A stretch of DNA of 64,000 bases from Scolanthus callimorphus (GCA_033964015.1 CM066912.1:19951073-20015072), one strand, 5' to 3'; shown: positions 31,401 to 43,165, counted from the stretch's first letter. Program-made: numbers and translations. The notes: generated by a model not told the origin, from the sequence alone.

Positions 31401-32756
31401 TATAGATATACGGAATGAAATCGCGTAGTCGCGTCACGGTTACGGTCACGGTTACGATCACGATCACGATCACGATCACGATCACGATCACGGTCACGAT
31501 CACGATCACGATCACGGTCACGATCACGATCACGGTCACGGTCACGGTCACGGTCACGGTCACGGTCACGGTCACGGTCGCGATCACGATCACGGCGCGG
31601 CACAACTTTGTCGCGGCACTTGTCACAGTCATACGAAATCTACTCTATGCTACCATAACAAATACCTCTAGTGGAACTTAAAATTTTAAGTACCTTAGGG
31701 AAGCCCTAATAATTGGTTTTCATAAGCGACGGAAGGGGACACGTGCTTACGTTCGTGTGAAAATCAAAGAGACCGATATCTTATAACCTACGCCTTCTTG
31801 GTATGCACCTCGACCAGGAGCACATTTATTAGGAGCGTCCCGATCTAGGGGTAGGAAAGTGTAACAACGAATTGGAAAATGAAGCAAGGCTGAAGTTATT
31901 TTTAGAGCAATAGATTTGCCACTTGAATAAACTTCTCTGAGCAAAGCATACGCTACCAGCATTGAGCATTCCAATAGACCAAGCGAATGTGTGACGAAGC
32001 TTAGCGTGAAAATTTGAAACTAAAATTAACTTCATACAGCCTTCATGTTCCAATACGCTGTTTACACTGAATACTGTGAGAGATGGACGCTCATACGTAA
32101 TGGGCTTCTGCCACAACATCGTAATAAAAATTGGAAAGTAATTTGAAAAGTGAGATATTGAGAATCCTGATTGGTTTATCTGCTCCGTTTCCGTTTCACC
32201 ACAACGTAAGCGTTTGAAACGGAGGAGACGTAAGAAAAATGGATCCCACATCTACTCCTTCATGCTAGTGCGAGTAGTCTCGAGTAGTCTGTGCTACTGT
32301 TCCGTTCTTTGATTGTTACACGTAAGTGTCCCAGCGTCTTGGCGTCTGTGTCTCCGCGTACTTCAGTATTGAAAACCAATCTTTGTTATTTGGATTAGTA
32401 ACATGTGTAGTAAGCGTTAACATCACATTTGAACGTTACGCAGGCGAGAATTCAAAGCCATTCTGTGTCCATGCCTGTCGCGGAAGGACGTGCCCGGTAG
32501 TCAGGCCTCAAGGTCAAGGTCAGGGTCAAGCTCGAGTACATGCTTCACGGCGTGCTTGTCGTCACGTGACCAGGACATCACACCGTATGAACCAAAGAAG
32601 AAGAGTGGAGAGGAGAACCGGAAGCTCAGTGCAGATGATCAGAATGAAGGGCAACGAGTAGTAGAAAGTGATGAAGGCAGCGACAAGAAAAGTAGGCAGG
32701 AGAGTGACGCGAGCGCCAAAACCGAGCGAACAAGGGTGGGGTCAGACGAGAACTGA
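28090..32756 (+). CDS. Class A (rhodopsin-like) GPCR, four exons, 416 aa
   Basis: Exons 28090-28445, 29062-29395, 30118-30365 and 32444-32756 join in phase (2,0,2) to 1251 nt, giving 416 residues plus stop. The N-terminus carries four N-glycosylation sequons (NIT, NTT, NFT, NAT). TM1 has Asn71 in FENLLV, and TM2 has LAMAD with Asp99. The TM3 end reads NRY (146-148) instead of DRY. TM4 has a Trp, and the TM7 motif is NPVIY (301-305). The tail starts RREFKAILCPCL (helix 8 with likely palmitoyl cysteines) and is Ser- and acid-rich. The usual Cys at the top of TM3 is missing, as in the MECA group and lipid or adenosine-like receptors. It would be a plasma-membrane G-protein receptor. The ligand is unknown. 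An in-frame TGA upstream (about 28027) makes ATG 28090 the first Met. Confidence 0.87.
28866..29023. mobile_element. Foldback element in GPCR intron 1
   Basis: ACACTCTTTTTTTATAAGAA followed by CGTC pairs with GACG, TTCTTATAAAGAAAAAAGAG and TGT on the right. It has an inner copy of the inverted motif and no coding capacity. Confidence 0.75.
29062..29395 (+). CDS. GPCR exon 2 (TM3-TM5)
   Basis: This exon encodes residues 119-230. The acceptor is gcatgtttcccag and the donor is atcaag|gtaagt. It has NRYHVIVHPF at the TM3/loop boundary, ASWVYAIVLS in TM4, and an extracellular loop with GWEDATDC. Confidence 0.9.
29490..30060. mobile_element. MITE family A fragments in GPCR intron 2
   Basis: Pieces TGTCACCAGAGCCTCCCTCG and CGGGAAGCTCTGGGTTCGAG at 29492-29553, and CTCGTACCCAGAGCTCCCCG to CCAAAAGATGACGGGCACTG at 29675-29975, match the family at 3455 and 27293. 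Confidence 0.75.
30118..30365 (+). CDS. GPCR exon 3 (TM6-TM7)
   Basis: This exon encodes residues 231-312 plus two bases. The acceptor is cgtgttcttatag. It includes the basic third loop, TM6 (FAFAACYIPL) and TM7 with NPVIYAFRDTDL. Reading through would stop at TAA 30367-30369, but a donor CTGAG|GTAATT sits exactly there and a matching tail exon exists downstream. Confidence 0.87.
30420..30712. repeat. 62-bp tandem repeat, about four copies, GPCR intron 3
   Basis: Units contain AAACCCATTCAACAACAAAC, CAATCAGGG and GAAGTAAGTACA. A 27-bp doublet (GAGCAGAGTGTCGAAAACTA) precedes it. Similar sequence recurs at 59335-59745. Confidence 0.9.
31053..31230. repeat. 13-bp GAGTATTGTACYC tandem repeat, GPCR intron 3
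   Basis: About fourteen units of CGAGTATTGTACC/CTC. They are flanked by GCACCAGTGCCCGAG and CTCGGGCAC, which themselves pair, so the array can fold. Confidence 0.95.
31428..31602. repeat. (TCACGR)n hexanucleotide array, GPCR intron 3
   Basis: About thirty TCACGA/TCACGG units run in blocks (mostly TCACGA first, mostly TCACGG later). Open frames through it, such as (RD)n and (TV)n, are artefacts. Confidence 0.95.
32444..32756 (+). CDS. GPCR exon 4 (cytoplasmic tail)
   Basis: The acceptor is gaacgttacgcag at 32442-32443. One base completes Arg313. The frame then reads REFKAILCPCLSRKD, a textbook helix-8 continuation of FRDTDLR with a CPC palmitoylation-like site. It runs through a Ser-rich stretch and a charged KSGEENRKLSADDQ region to TGA at 32756. 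The exon was found by phase and context; transcript data would confirm it. Confidence 0.7.
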
Positions 32757-32769
32757 ACTACGGCGGGAT

Positions 32770-33125
32770 AACGACTGAGCTACGATGGAATGACGACTGA
32801 GACACGATAGGATGACGACTGAGCTACGATGGGATGACGACTGACACGATTGGATGAAAACTGACCTATGATGGAATGCGACTGACACACGATGATGATG
32901 ACTGACACACGATTGAATTACGACTGAGCTACGATGGAATGACGACTGACACATGATTGAATGACGACTGAGCTACGATGAAATGACGACTGTAACACGA
33001 CTGCCAGATGACGACTAAAATACGTCATGATCGGTATGATTCGGTATGATCGGGGGACGACTGAGCTACGATTGATGGGCGACGGAGCTACGACCAGAAC
33101 ACGACTGAGATACGAGTGACCTGCC
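32770..33125. repeat. GACGACTGAGCTACGATGGAAT tandem repeat
   Basis: Diverged tandem units of about 19-22 bp (ACTGA(G/C)(A/C)TACGAT-GGAATGACG) begin just after the GPCR stop codon. Confidence 0.9.
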
Positions 33126-33969
33126 ACGACGACGAGACAGCATATCAAAAAGTCCCGTTGACAAATGTCGTTTTTTTAAAAAATTCCTGAAATGGAATTT
33201 TCTACTTGCCACACTTGGTATTCCATTGCTTCTTAGCTGATATCCCGTGCACATAAATTGGCGAAAAAGTTTTCAAAACTTGCAGATTTTGGAGAGAAAC
33301 GTTGTTCGCGTAAGGCGCCATCTTTGTTTTGCCATTAACGAAAACGACACTTTTTTCTAGATATGCTACGACCCGATGTACAAAAAATGGCACGTGTATA
33401 CACCTATTTGCGAAAAAGTTGCACCGTAACAACTGTCTGTAGTAGCCCTCGATGCCTCATGGGAGCAAATAGTTATAGCAAAACAAAATCATGAACTGGT
33501 TTTTAGGATAAGTAGCCGTACTGAAGGCCAGTTTCAGACGTCGAACTTTTGCCGCGTCGAATCTAATTGCTAGATTCATTTGCAGCTTCTAGGAAACTTT
33601 GTCTAGTGCAAAAGGTAAATCTAGATGAGTCATAGCAGAAAAACAATGGATGTAAAGCTTGTTATTCGTGTTTATTCTTCCTGTTTTGGTGAAAAAGAGA
33701 AAACCAGTCGGCTAAATTGAATTTGACACGACAAAAGATGGACGTTTGAAACAGGCCTAAGTCACCCTGCTCATGCTAAACGATTCTACAATTATATATA
33801 TCGCTCGCAGAACATTTCATGAGAATTTCGTTCTTCTTAGTTTTTCCCGTGATGCACCGCGGGCTACAACAGTCTTATGACGTACCGAACCTTCCCTGAA
33901 CCTGCCCATAATGCATTGCTTTGTTTTTATTCACACGATTAATTACCACCAAAACTTAATGCAAAGGAA

Positions 33970-34350
33970 TGGGGAGTTTGCAGGTGTTGCGTGACATTTT
34001 GAATTTTGATCCTAGCAAAATAAAAACACCATATTTAAAAAGAGCTCACCGAAATGTGTGAAATCCTCAAATTTGAGGTGATTCCGTCAAATAACACAGA
34101 AGTTATGAGCGTCGGAAGTTGGTTGTTTTCCTATAGGTTTAATGTTGTGGTGGGCAACAGTTGCCCACCACAACATTAAACGTATAAAGAAACAGCCTAC
34201 TTCGGGCGCCAATAACTTTGCTAATATTTATCCAAATCATCTCTAATTTTCGGCTTTTTCTAATTTCGGCAAGCTCTTTTCAAATATGGTATTTTCATTT
34301 TGTTAGGATCAAGATTCAAAATGTCACGCAACACCTGCAAACTCCCCATT
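33970..34350. mobile_element. Foldback element with a 22-bp-arm central palindrome
   Basis: GGGGAGTTTGCAGGTGTTGC followed by GTGACATTTTGAA on the left pairs with TTCAAAATGTCACGCAACAC and CTGCAAACTCCCC on the right. The centre (34137-34181) is a perfect palindrome of 22-bp arms with a single-base loop. Confidence 0.9.
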
Positions 34351-34896
34351 CTACTATTACGAGTTTTCTTGCGCTTGTACAATGTTCTAACCTGAACACT
34401 TTTAAACGAGTCTCTGATATCGAATATCGCAATGCATTATGGTTTGGGTGAGACGGGCTGATTAACATTAACTTTGATGCAAAGTTTTTATAGCCGAATA
34501 TAATAAGTAAAACTCAACAATGCAAGATGTGGAATAGTTTAAAAATACCCTGTAAATATGTATATACAGTTCTCTGACACTGATTAGAATGCTGAAAATG
34601 TTTGGTAATCATTTTCATAAATGACAGCGAGATCAATACGTAGTGAGATCAGTGGAATTACAGCGAGAAAATAAAGACAATAAAGACATGATGAGTGTTT
34701 TACTGGGAAATATGACATTCTCATTTACGAAATTACACCGGGACCTGAGTGAACACCACTCTGAGGATTTCGGTAAAAAATAGAAGGGAGTACATGAATT
34801 TCCCTTATCACGTACATAGGAGGAAAACACGGGTACAACGGACCTTTTACTTAAACATATCATATGCAAGAAAATTTCGCCAAAATCTGTCGAATA

Positions 34897-35582
34897 CTCA
34901 GGCGGATTAAGGCTTGGCTAGACACCAATTTTGTCGATAAATTGATTTTTAAGACATTTCATCTTACAAACTGATGGCATATCAAATGTTTTGGTATGTA
35001 CTAATAGAAAATCTTGAACCCCAAAAAACTGAAACCTGTTCCGGTACGAAGAGTAGTCACGTGACAAGCTAGCACTGGAATTTGAGCCAAATTTTCAATT
35101 AAAAATGGGGAGTACAAGGAAAATATAGGATACCACAAATTACCATTCGTTTTGCTCCTTTCCTGGAGTACTTTAAGGAATAGTTTTTGAAGTTTGGAAA
35201 AACCTTTCAAAAAGTGAGATATCCTGCAAAACAGGTCACGTGACCTAATTTGCATATGAGATTTTCCTCAATATCTATTTTCCAATTAGCAATAGTCAAC
35301 TTGCAAAGTCTATTTGATATAGCTATTCTAACCCTCTAATAAATAATATGCATTTCACTTAGCTATGTTAATGCTAAGTACTCCCCATTTTCACAAATTC
35401 ATTTTAGCTGCCTTAAGGTCACGTGACCCTTGAAATGAAATTTTATCCCCATCAAAATGTCACGGGTCTTGATTTGTACCTCCCATAAACAGATGAACAT
35501 GATATGCCAAATAGCAAAAGCGTTATTGCAAAATATAATTTTATGCTATTTTATTCGAAAACCAAGCCTTAATTCACCTGAG
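34897..35582. mobile_element. DNA-element family E, copy 1 (about 685 bp)
   Basis: The ends CTCAGGCGGATTAAGGCTTG and CAAGCCTTAATTCACCTGAG are inverted repeats. The interior has no open frame. About 90% of it matches 51380-52066, including CACGTGACAAGCTAGCACTG and CACGTGACCTAATTTGCATA. Confidence 0.9.
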
Positions 35583-35648
35583 TAGGCCTAATGTTGTTCA
35601 GATCACGTGGTAATTTTCAGATCACGTGGTATTCCCATGAGTATTGGG

Positions 35649-37750
35649 CTGATTGCATTTTTAAACCGCACCTGGGGGAAAAACTGGACATTCCAGGGGA
35701 GGGGGTCCTTTATGAGGTTGGAAATTCCAGGTAGACGGGTATTTTTTAAGGGAGGTCCTCAACCCCCCCCCCCCCCCCCCCACGCTGGGGCCAACCACCC
35801 CCCAAAATGCGTCATTCAAACTTTGACTCAACAAGACTTTCCATCCTCTGAGGCTATTTTGACCAAATTTGGTAGATAGGATAACATTACGATGACAAAT
35901 ATTTTCCATTACTTTTGACGTAACTATGATGCTTTGTGACGTCACCAGAGATTGCGCAATCGTTTGATCATTTTTAAGAATTGGAATATGCACTATTTCT
36001 GTAATGGCGATGATACACCTTAGCAAGAGATGTTGAAAACCGAAAACCGTTTGTTGATAGCATAAAAAATAGCTGAGGTCTAGCATTTCAAAGAATGACC
36101 CCCTCCCCTCCCCTACCTTTTTTGTTACAGTAGCAAATGTATGGGAAACAAACTCACTGGTAATTTTTTTTTAGTTTTTAGTCAATTGAACCGATTTCTG
36201 TTGTTAAGTGTCAAGCAAAATGGTATCTAAAATCGTATGATTTTGAAATTTTGAATTGCGTCCTTAGAGCGAAGATATAAAGCATTGTTATATTGTGACG
36301 TCATAATCTATTACGTCATGAGTATACATCTTTTGGATTTTAAACACGGAAAATAAATGATCGAAAGTGGAAATGTGTGCAATTATTTTGTAGTCAACTA
36401 ATATAACCTATATACTAAGATATCTGTATGTGCAATGATGTTACCGTGCAGTAATTAATTATTTTGTAAACTTTTTCAACTGGTAAGGTAGATCCAACCT
36501 TATACAAATCCATATCAAGCTTTCGCTGCTCATTTCAACCGCTCGACCAGAATCCCGGGATCTAGGAACTATAGGATAACGTGACTTGTAGGTCAAGTGT
36601 GTGTTTATTAGTATCCCGCCGCAATAACTGCCGCAATTTTCCCTTTTTTGCCCTGAAAACTCAAAAGAACAGCTTTATTTCATCTTATGACGGTATGGTT
36701 TCCACATAAATTATATTACAACATCGAGAAACTGTGGTAAAAGGCAGAAATATGCAGTTAAAGAATTTGGAACTGTCAGGATGCCGTTACGATGTAGGCG
36801 GTTGTTTTATCTTTTACATCTCAAGGGGATATTATTTTCGTCTCCGATCCGAATTTCCATAGAAAGAAACCGGTTTGATACTTTTAGCGCTATTTTAACC
36901 TAGATTTGCCCTTTTAAGAAAACTTACTACGATTCACAATGTTTTTGGTGTGTTTTTGATGCAAAATATCACGGATAAAAGACGTTAGCCACTTGAGCTC
37001 GTTTAGGGATTTTGACCTAGAGGGTAGGCTAACAGCACGCGTATCTCCCAAATAAGGAAAGTAACTTCCTTATATGGGACACGGCCTTATGAGCAACATT
37101 TGTGGGGCAAAAGCTATATGTGAAAAAATCATAACTCAGCTAATATAAATCCTAAAAGCAAACGGTCTTCGACGTTTAGCTTTTCTTGTTGAAATCTATC
37201 ATTGCCGCTACAAAAAACAAGCAGATTCAACATTACGAAAAATGGTCCAATAAATACGTTAACGCCAGTGACAATCACCATGGTGACCACTCAATACATT
37301 CAAAATGTTTGTCTTCATAATGTCATCCAATATACGAAGTTTAGTAAAAACATATCAATAAAATTTCGCCAAAAGCTGTCGTTTTGCCGACGTTGCAAAA
37401 CTTCCTTATTAGGAAATCCCCCTTACCTTATTTGGAAGGTCTGTAAGTACTTTTCCTCATTTAGCGAAAAAAGCAGGAAAATTGACCAAAACTTGCAGAT
37501 ACTCGAGAAACATCCTTCTCTTGGTCGCCATTTTTTTTACCCCCCGCCTAGGGGCCTGAGTCGCGTTTTGAACACCACAGGCAACCCGCGCGGATTTGCC
37601 ATAAAAACGACAGGACTTTCTTGATATGTAGACACAAGGGGTAGAAAGTTATGGCGAGATTTGATTTTTGGTCACTTTTAATGACTCATTTAGGGGGGTG
37701 GTTGGCCCCAGCGTGCCCCCCCTCCGCGTGCGGTTTAAAAATGCAATCAG
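35649..37750. mobile_element. Composite foldback element of about 2.1 kb with CTGATTGCATTTTTAAACCGC ends
   Basis: CTGATTGCATTTTTAAACCG at the left edge and its inverse CGGTTTAAAAATGCAATCAG at the right edge bound the block. The next inner blocks (CACGCTGGGGCCAACCACCC and inverse) also pair. A run of about 20 C is present at 35762. The interior contains repeat F (37334-37624). No transposase is seen. Confidence 0.7.
37334..37624. repeat. Dispersed repeat F, copy 1
   Basis: The segment with TGTCGTTTTGCCGACGTTGC and AAAACTTCCTTATTAGGAAA matches 52100-52382 closely. Shorter pieces are at 37885-38010 and about 53775-53940. The sequence around 33230-33330 shares GAAAAAGTTTTCAAAACTTG-like blocks. 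Confidence 0.85.
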
Positions 37751-38399
37751 CCATTCTTTCTTTACGAACTGAAGGATATATGAATATGGAGGCAACCCCC
37801 CCCCCCCCCAAAAAAAAAAAAGATTATTCAAATGAATGCCAAGAGATCTGAAATGAGAACATTACGCCCAAGGTAAAGAGGTCTACTGCCGACGTTGTAA
37901 AACTTCCTTATTAGGAATTCCCCCTTACCTTATTTGGAAGGACTGTAAGTATTTTTTCTCATATATGTGGGATTCTAGCAGGAAAATCCACCAAAACTTG
38001 CAGGTTCGAGAAACACTTAATAGTCTTAAGTATTTTATTGAAAATAAGATATGGAGCCACGCTAAAGTTTATCCGTAGCGAAAACTAGAGAAGTTTTTTG
38101 TGAAACCATTGTTTTTCCATTGGCAGCCATCTTTGAATCCTTTGTTATTCATGAGCTTTGCGGCACGTGAAATCTTCCATCAGTTCTATCGTCGTGTTTA
38201 TAGAGTATAGCGCTTTACTGGAAGGAAATGTCATGCCACAATTTCAGAGAAAGCTTCTTTTTACATATTCGGCACACGAGATGCCAATTATCTCGATCTT
38301 TTCTAGAATTTGTTGGTCATTCTTGAAACTTTTCATCAAATCTCAGTCAGGATTTTGTTTTATAAAATAAATTGTACGAATTATAAACATTCCCAATAA

Positions 38400-40230
38400 A
38401 TAGTCTAGGAGCAGATCTTGAAAAGAGGCCTAGAAAGTGGTTTTCGTAGACAGGGTGTTACAAATGCGCCCATGGGACAACATTCCGATATCGGGCACTT
38501 TTGTTACAAGATGCTCACATGTCCTTTATAAAATTCTAATAATTTATAGCCTGTAAAATTAGAACTCTTACCAAGAAACGAATCAAACTCTGCATGTTGT
38601 AGAAATAAATGCGTTAAAAATGGTTAGATCGATATAAGCTTGTGCCGTAAATTCCATACGTACTGTAAAGATGAAGGTTTAACGGCGCGGCCATTTTGAA
38701 TCTTTTGTTATTCATGAGGTCCTTTGTTATTCATGAGTTTCTGATGACTGGATGGAAAGTCAAGAATGACATAGACTGTACAGCTCTCCCGGCCCGAATG
38801 TATATAGTTTTAATGGTCTGGGTATCTCTTTACTGACTTTGCTTTAATGAGGTAATTTCCGGCCAACTCGGGCACTAAATGCCTGGGTCAAAGGGACCAC
38901 GCCCTGTTTAGCATTAGATTCATTCTTAGTAAAGATACGACCAACTTATCCATCCAATTCCCTTACAATATTAAAGACCTCAACGTCCTTGATAATTTAA
39001 TAAGTTGCTGTTACCATAGAAACAAAAGCCCGACCTTTGACCTCTATTTCAAAAATTTTCGATTCAAAGCTTAACGAGGAGTGGAAAATGCAAACAAACC
39101 TGCAATTAAACTAAATGAAGTAATAGGCCATACCTTGAAGTTTATCAGTCCAACTAGATATCGTGCATAATGTTTTCATTAACGAAGTTATTAGCAGATA
39201 TCATATTTCAGAATGTCCAAAAATAGGTTTCCTGATTAAATGGACATCATATCTAGTTGGACCAGTGATACTTGTCCTAGCATTAATTACATAACATCTT
39301 AATATCCTTAAATTTTTTTGCCTTTCCTTTCCTCGCGAAGCAGTTTTTAAAATTTCCTTTCTTTGGAGTTCAAAGGTCACATTCCACGTTGCCATGGGGA
39401 TGTAAATAGGAATTTGTTTACTTCTTGTTGAACAACAATTCTAAATAAGAAATGAATGGTAAAGATTGAAAGTTCTCGATATAGACCACCCCCTAAGGTT
39501 TTTGAGCCGCCATTTTGAAAGCAACTGAGACCCAGGCATTAACATAGCTGAGAATGAAAATAAATCTATAATTTCTTTTTATATCAGCAGAGATCACAGA
39601 AAACACCACAGGTTCCCAAGCTCCGTGGGAGTTTAAAATAATAATTTAAATAAAGCTGAAGTGGTTTCAATACCGTAATGTTTGTTATTGACTTCACTTA
39701 CATGAACCTTTGCTTCGCTAGCGACTGTAATGAGTCATCAAATATCCCTTCTGTAAGATAAATAATAGAACAATAATAAACTTTCATTCAGTCATCCTGT
39801 ACTTTCGATAAATTTGAGTTTTGAGTCCGTTTTTAGCGATTTTTATTTCACCCCTCTCTCCTCTATATAATCTCTTTGATTGAACAAAATAATTCACTCA
39901 AAACTTCTCTAGCTTCGCGAATGGATTCTTGTGGCTCCATATCTACGAGGTAAGGGAATGTTCTTTTAATATGCAGAGGGGGGGGAGGGAGGGAAGATGT
40001 TTCACTCAAAACTGGATTCGTTAAAAATTGCGCGCGTAAAAAAATACCCCCCCCCCCCCCCACAAAAAAAAAAAAAACTCCACCCCAGAAAATTGTGTAA
40101 TGATATAGGGGGCAGTCACAGTTCCGCAGGTCGCAAAAAGACCCCTTATTATTTGGTGTAAGCTTTGAGTAGTTAAAAGTGTAGGAAACGTTGAAAGGAT
40201 AGAAATTCGTCATTTGTGCCGCGCTTCACA
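38400..40230. other. Gene-poor stretch with weak repeats
   Basis: A short inverted pair (GTCCAACTAGATATC at about 39147 and GATATCTAGTTGGAC-like near 39250) and a weaker outer pair containing ATGCCTGGGTC are visible. Homopolymer C/A runs occur at 40050-40078. No gene is supported. Confidence 0.35.
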
Positions 40231-40232
40231 TG

Positions 40233-40670
40233 TACAAACAGGGTCCTGAAGGGGGGTCCCAATCCCGTTTCCCGGCCGTTTTTTCCGCAAAATCCCGGTC
40301 CCAGTAGGTAAAATCCCGGTCCCGCTAGGACCAGGCGGTAACATTTTGAAAATGACGATGTTATCAGTTTGCCTCCAAGTTTTCAGCTGAAGTCCGCTGA
40401 ACAGCAAGAAATGGACATTGTTAGGACAGTAAGGAAGCTGTTAACAGTCTTAAAATGCGAAAAATGGTATACATTCACGACTTTTTCTTAGCATATACAG
40501 GATAAACAACTGATACAAGGACAAATTTGAAAAATCCCGTTCCCGTTGAAGCATCTTGATTCCCGTTCCCGGTTGACAAATCCCGTTCCCGGTAACCCAA
40601 ATACCGTTTTCCCGGCCTAAAATAAGGCGAATCCCGGCTCCCGTTTTACCCCTTCAGGACCCTGTACAAA
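40233..40670. mobile_element. DNA element with CAGGGTCCTGAAGGGG termini and TSD
   Basis: The termini CAGGGTCCTGAAGGGG (from 40239) and CCCCTTCAGGACCCTG (to 40664) are inverted repeats. The element is flanked by the direct repeat TACAAA (40233-40238 and 40665-40670). The interior is full of AATCCCGGTCCCG and CCCGTTCCCG motifs in both directions. It has no coding capacity. Confidence 0.9.
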
Positions 40671-41151
40671 CATTCGTCTGCCATTATAACAAAATGGCAT
40701 GTTCACCTATCTTTTCCTGAAGCTTGATGAAATGCCTTTTATCAAAATCAGGGCGCGCTTCGTGCGCAACCAAAGAGACATGCAATGTCCTTTCTGCTCT
40801 CTATTTGAACTGTATATTTAATTGAACATTCCCTAAAAATATTGAAAACCATCACGAGGCACAATGTTGGCCCCTTAAGCCAAAAATGCGCAATTAGTTT
40901 CTCGAAAATTTGCGCTAATCCGCCGGACTATGGCAATAAGGAACAGGTAACTGGTTACAAGGCCCAGGAAAGACCTGTAACTTTGCTCTACGTAATCAGA
41001 AATGACTAAATATTCTGTTACGTATTTATCGAGGGTGGCTCGGTTTGCGCCCTCGGAGAAAAACCCTTATCTCCAGTCTGCGAGCCGGCTCAACGCGGTT
41101 CGGCGTTTGCGGTGAATTTTGAAAACGCGGTGCTAAACGTCTCTATTTTTT

Positions 41152-41262
41152 TATCCTGAACCCGAAAAACCCAACACAGGTATCCTGATCCCCGAAAAAC
41201 CGACACAGGTATCCTGAACCCGCAAAACCCGACACTGGTATCCTGAACCCCGAAAAACAAAA
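41152..41262. repeat. TATCCTGAACCCCGAAAAAC tandem repeat
   Basis: About four units of roughly 29 bp (ATCCTGAACCCGAAAAACCC then GACACAGGT). Confidence 0.9.
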
Positions 41263-41410
41263 ATAATGATAAAAACCCCCTGGAGAGCCGGGTATCCTGA
41301 ACTCCCAAAATAACTAAATATCCATAAAACCCACTACCTTATCTCTGACTTCCTGCAATGATAGTTCCTTTGGTCGCTGTTGATAGGCTATTATATATTT
41401 TCCTGACCTT

Positions 41411-41700
41411 GTTATCGCTCATGCAGCTTTTATTATGGCATGAAAAAAATTGGAACAAAAATCAGTGCCAGTAACAATTTACAGGTTTCTCATGCAAACA
41501 GTACCTGCTTGAAAGAGAGTTCTGGGTACGTACGAAAGGGGTTGTTGGTAACTCTGATTACCTCTGGCATCGTATATCTTTCATGCAGCTTTTATTGTAG
41601 CATGCCATGGAAAACATTGGAACAAAAACGAGTGCCAATATCAATCTCCATGTTTCTCGTGCAAACAGAACCTGCTTGAAAGAAGAGTTAAGAGTGCGTC
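41411..41700. repeat. Diverged direct duplication of about 125 bp
   Basis: TCATGCAGCTTTTATT through TGCAAACAG(T/A)ACCTGCTTGA occurs at 41420-41520 and again at 41581-41690. Confidence 0.8.
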
Positions 41701-42001
41701 AGCGTTTTCGGTCGTCGATGTCATAAAAGGAGACCGGCGGTATCTACATAAACAACAACAGTAACAACTCAGAAGGCGAGTGTCTTTCAAGTTTTATCAG
41801 TTCGACCAACATTCCCCGAGTGTTTGAAGAAACCAGAGAGCACGCAGAAAGTATTTTTTATTGCTTTTCGAAAATAACATACACACGCGCGACAGCGTTG
41901 CGTGACAATCGTGTTTCTCAGGTCTCTTACAAACACGCTTTTTAACCAATCAGAATGCGCACATTCACAATACAACATAGGTGTTATTTTCTAATATGGT
42001 T

Positions 42002-42240
42002 CACAACTAAAACCGTTGCATCGCGATCCGACCCAAGTTTTCAAAAACGTCAAATTATGTTTTGATTTCTGACTTTGCTGTTCCGCAAATCTCGAGCCAA
42101 TCAAACGATCTGAGCCATTAAAAACTCTTGCTCTGCTTCGCCTAGTGCAGTCAACTGGCTTCCCTCTGAGCTAAAACCAGGCGCATTGTCGCGACGGAAA
42201 GCCAGGCGACTGCACTAGGCGAAACAGGGCAAGAATGGAG
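42002..42240. repeat. Third copy of the 10.6/11.4-kb repeat, with palindrome
   Basis: AAAACCGTTGCATCGCGATC and CAAATTATGTTTTGATTTCT match the repeat in the SLC46-like intron. The 3' part (CGCCTAGTGCAGTCAACTGG / CCAGGCGACTGCACTAGGCG) is an inverted repeat. Confidence 0.8.
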
Positions 42241-42999
42241 AGAGCAAGAATTCTGAAAGATAATTAATTAACAAATCTAGACGATAATTTTGCTTATTTG
42301 TTTGTGTGAATCTGCCAGTACTCACAGTCGTCACGCTACCCCTTAAATCTCATGAAACTTAACAAACATGCTGACAATGAAACGATAACGGCTGGCAAAC
42401 AAATCAAATTAACTAATTGATAATAGAGTGATCTAACATCGAGCTTCCCTTATATAAAAAATGCACGATTTGCTTTGTTTTTCATTAAGGGGGACTACTA
42501 TGCTGATCTTTGAGCTCAAATGTCCGCAAAAAAAGCCCGCAACCCACACTACAACAAAAACAGCTGCTACCTTGCATGTTCGCAGCCTCGTATAACGAGC
42601 GAGCTCTTGAATGTTTTGACTGCCCTTCTAACTCATAATGCCCAGAGCGATTTTCTTTATCTAATCATTTAGAAAACCGGTTCACTACCCCTGACCTGCT
42701 CCCGTCAAACTTCCCGCATTTTTTCTGCGCGCGCACCACAGGAAGCCCGCATCTAAAATATCTTGTTTGCTGCGCATTTGTTTTTTTGCCACTTAATTCG
42801 GGAGGGATTGAGCTAATCATCTGGTAAGTAGTGTACACATCTCGAACCCTCGCTTAAGTCTCACAAGATTAAACTTTACCCTGATATTCAAATGAGTGTC
42901 AGCAGGTCTCGGAAATGAAATAAAAAATATCATAGTCGTAATTGTACGCCTTCTACGAACATCATAGCCGAAAAGTGTCAAAATCTAGGCGTAAATAGG

Positions 43000-43165
43000 C
43001 ATCTCGCGAGATAACGTCATTTTCAAAATGGCGGCCTCCTGACAAAGGATTTCCCACCCTGTCAATCCCACAATGTATCATGCCTAGTGCATTGATTGCA
43101 TGAGAGGGGGTAACAATCGTTTCAAGAGGCCGCCATTTTTGAAAATGACATCGTCTTGCAGGAGG
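43000..43165. mobile_element. Foldback element with CATTTTCAAAATGGCGGCCTC arms
   Basis: GTCATTTTCAAAATGGCGGC followed by CTC pairs with GAGGCCGCCATTTTTGAAAA and TGAC. It is flanked by related outer sequence. Confidence 0.8.

Noticed and set aside
31282..31681. Open frames encoding (RD)n, (TV)n and (TI)n
   Set aside because: They result from the (TCACGR)n hexamer array in an intron.
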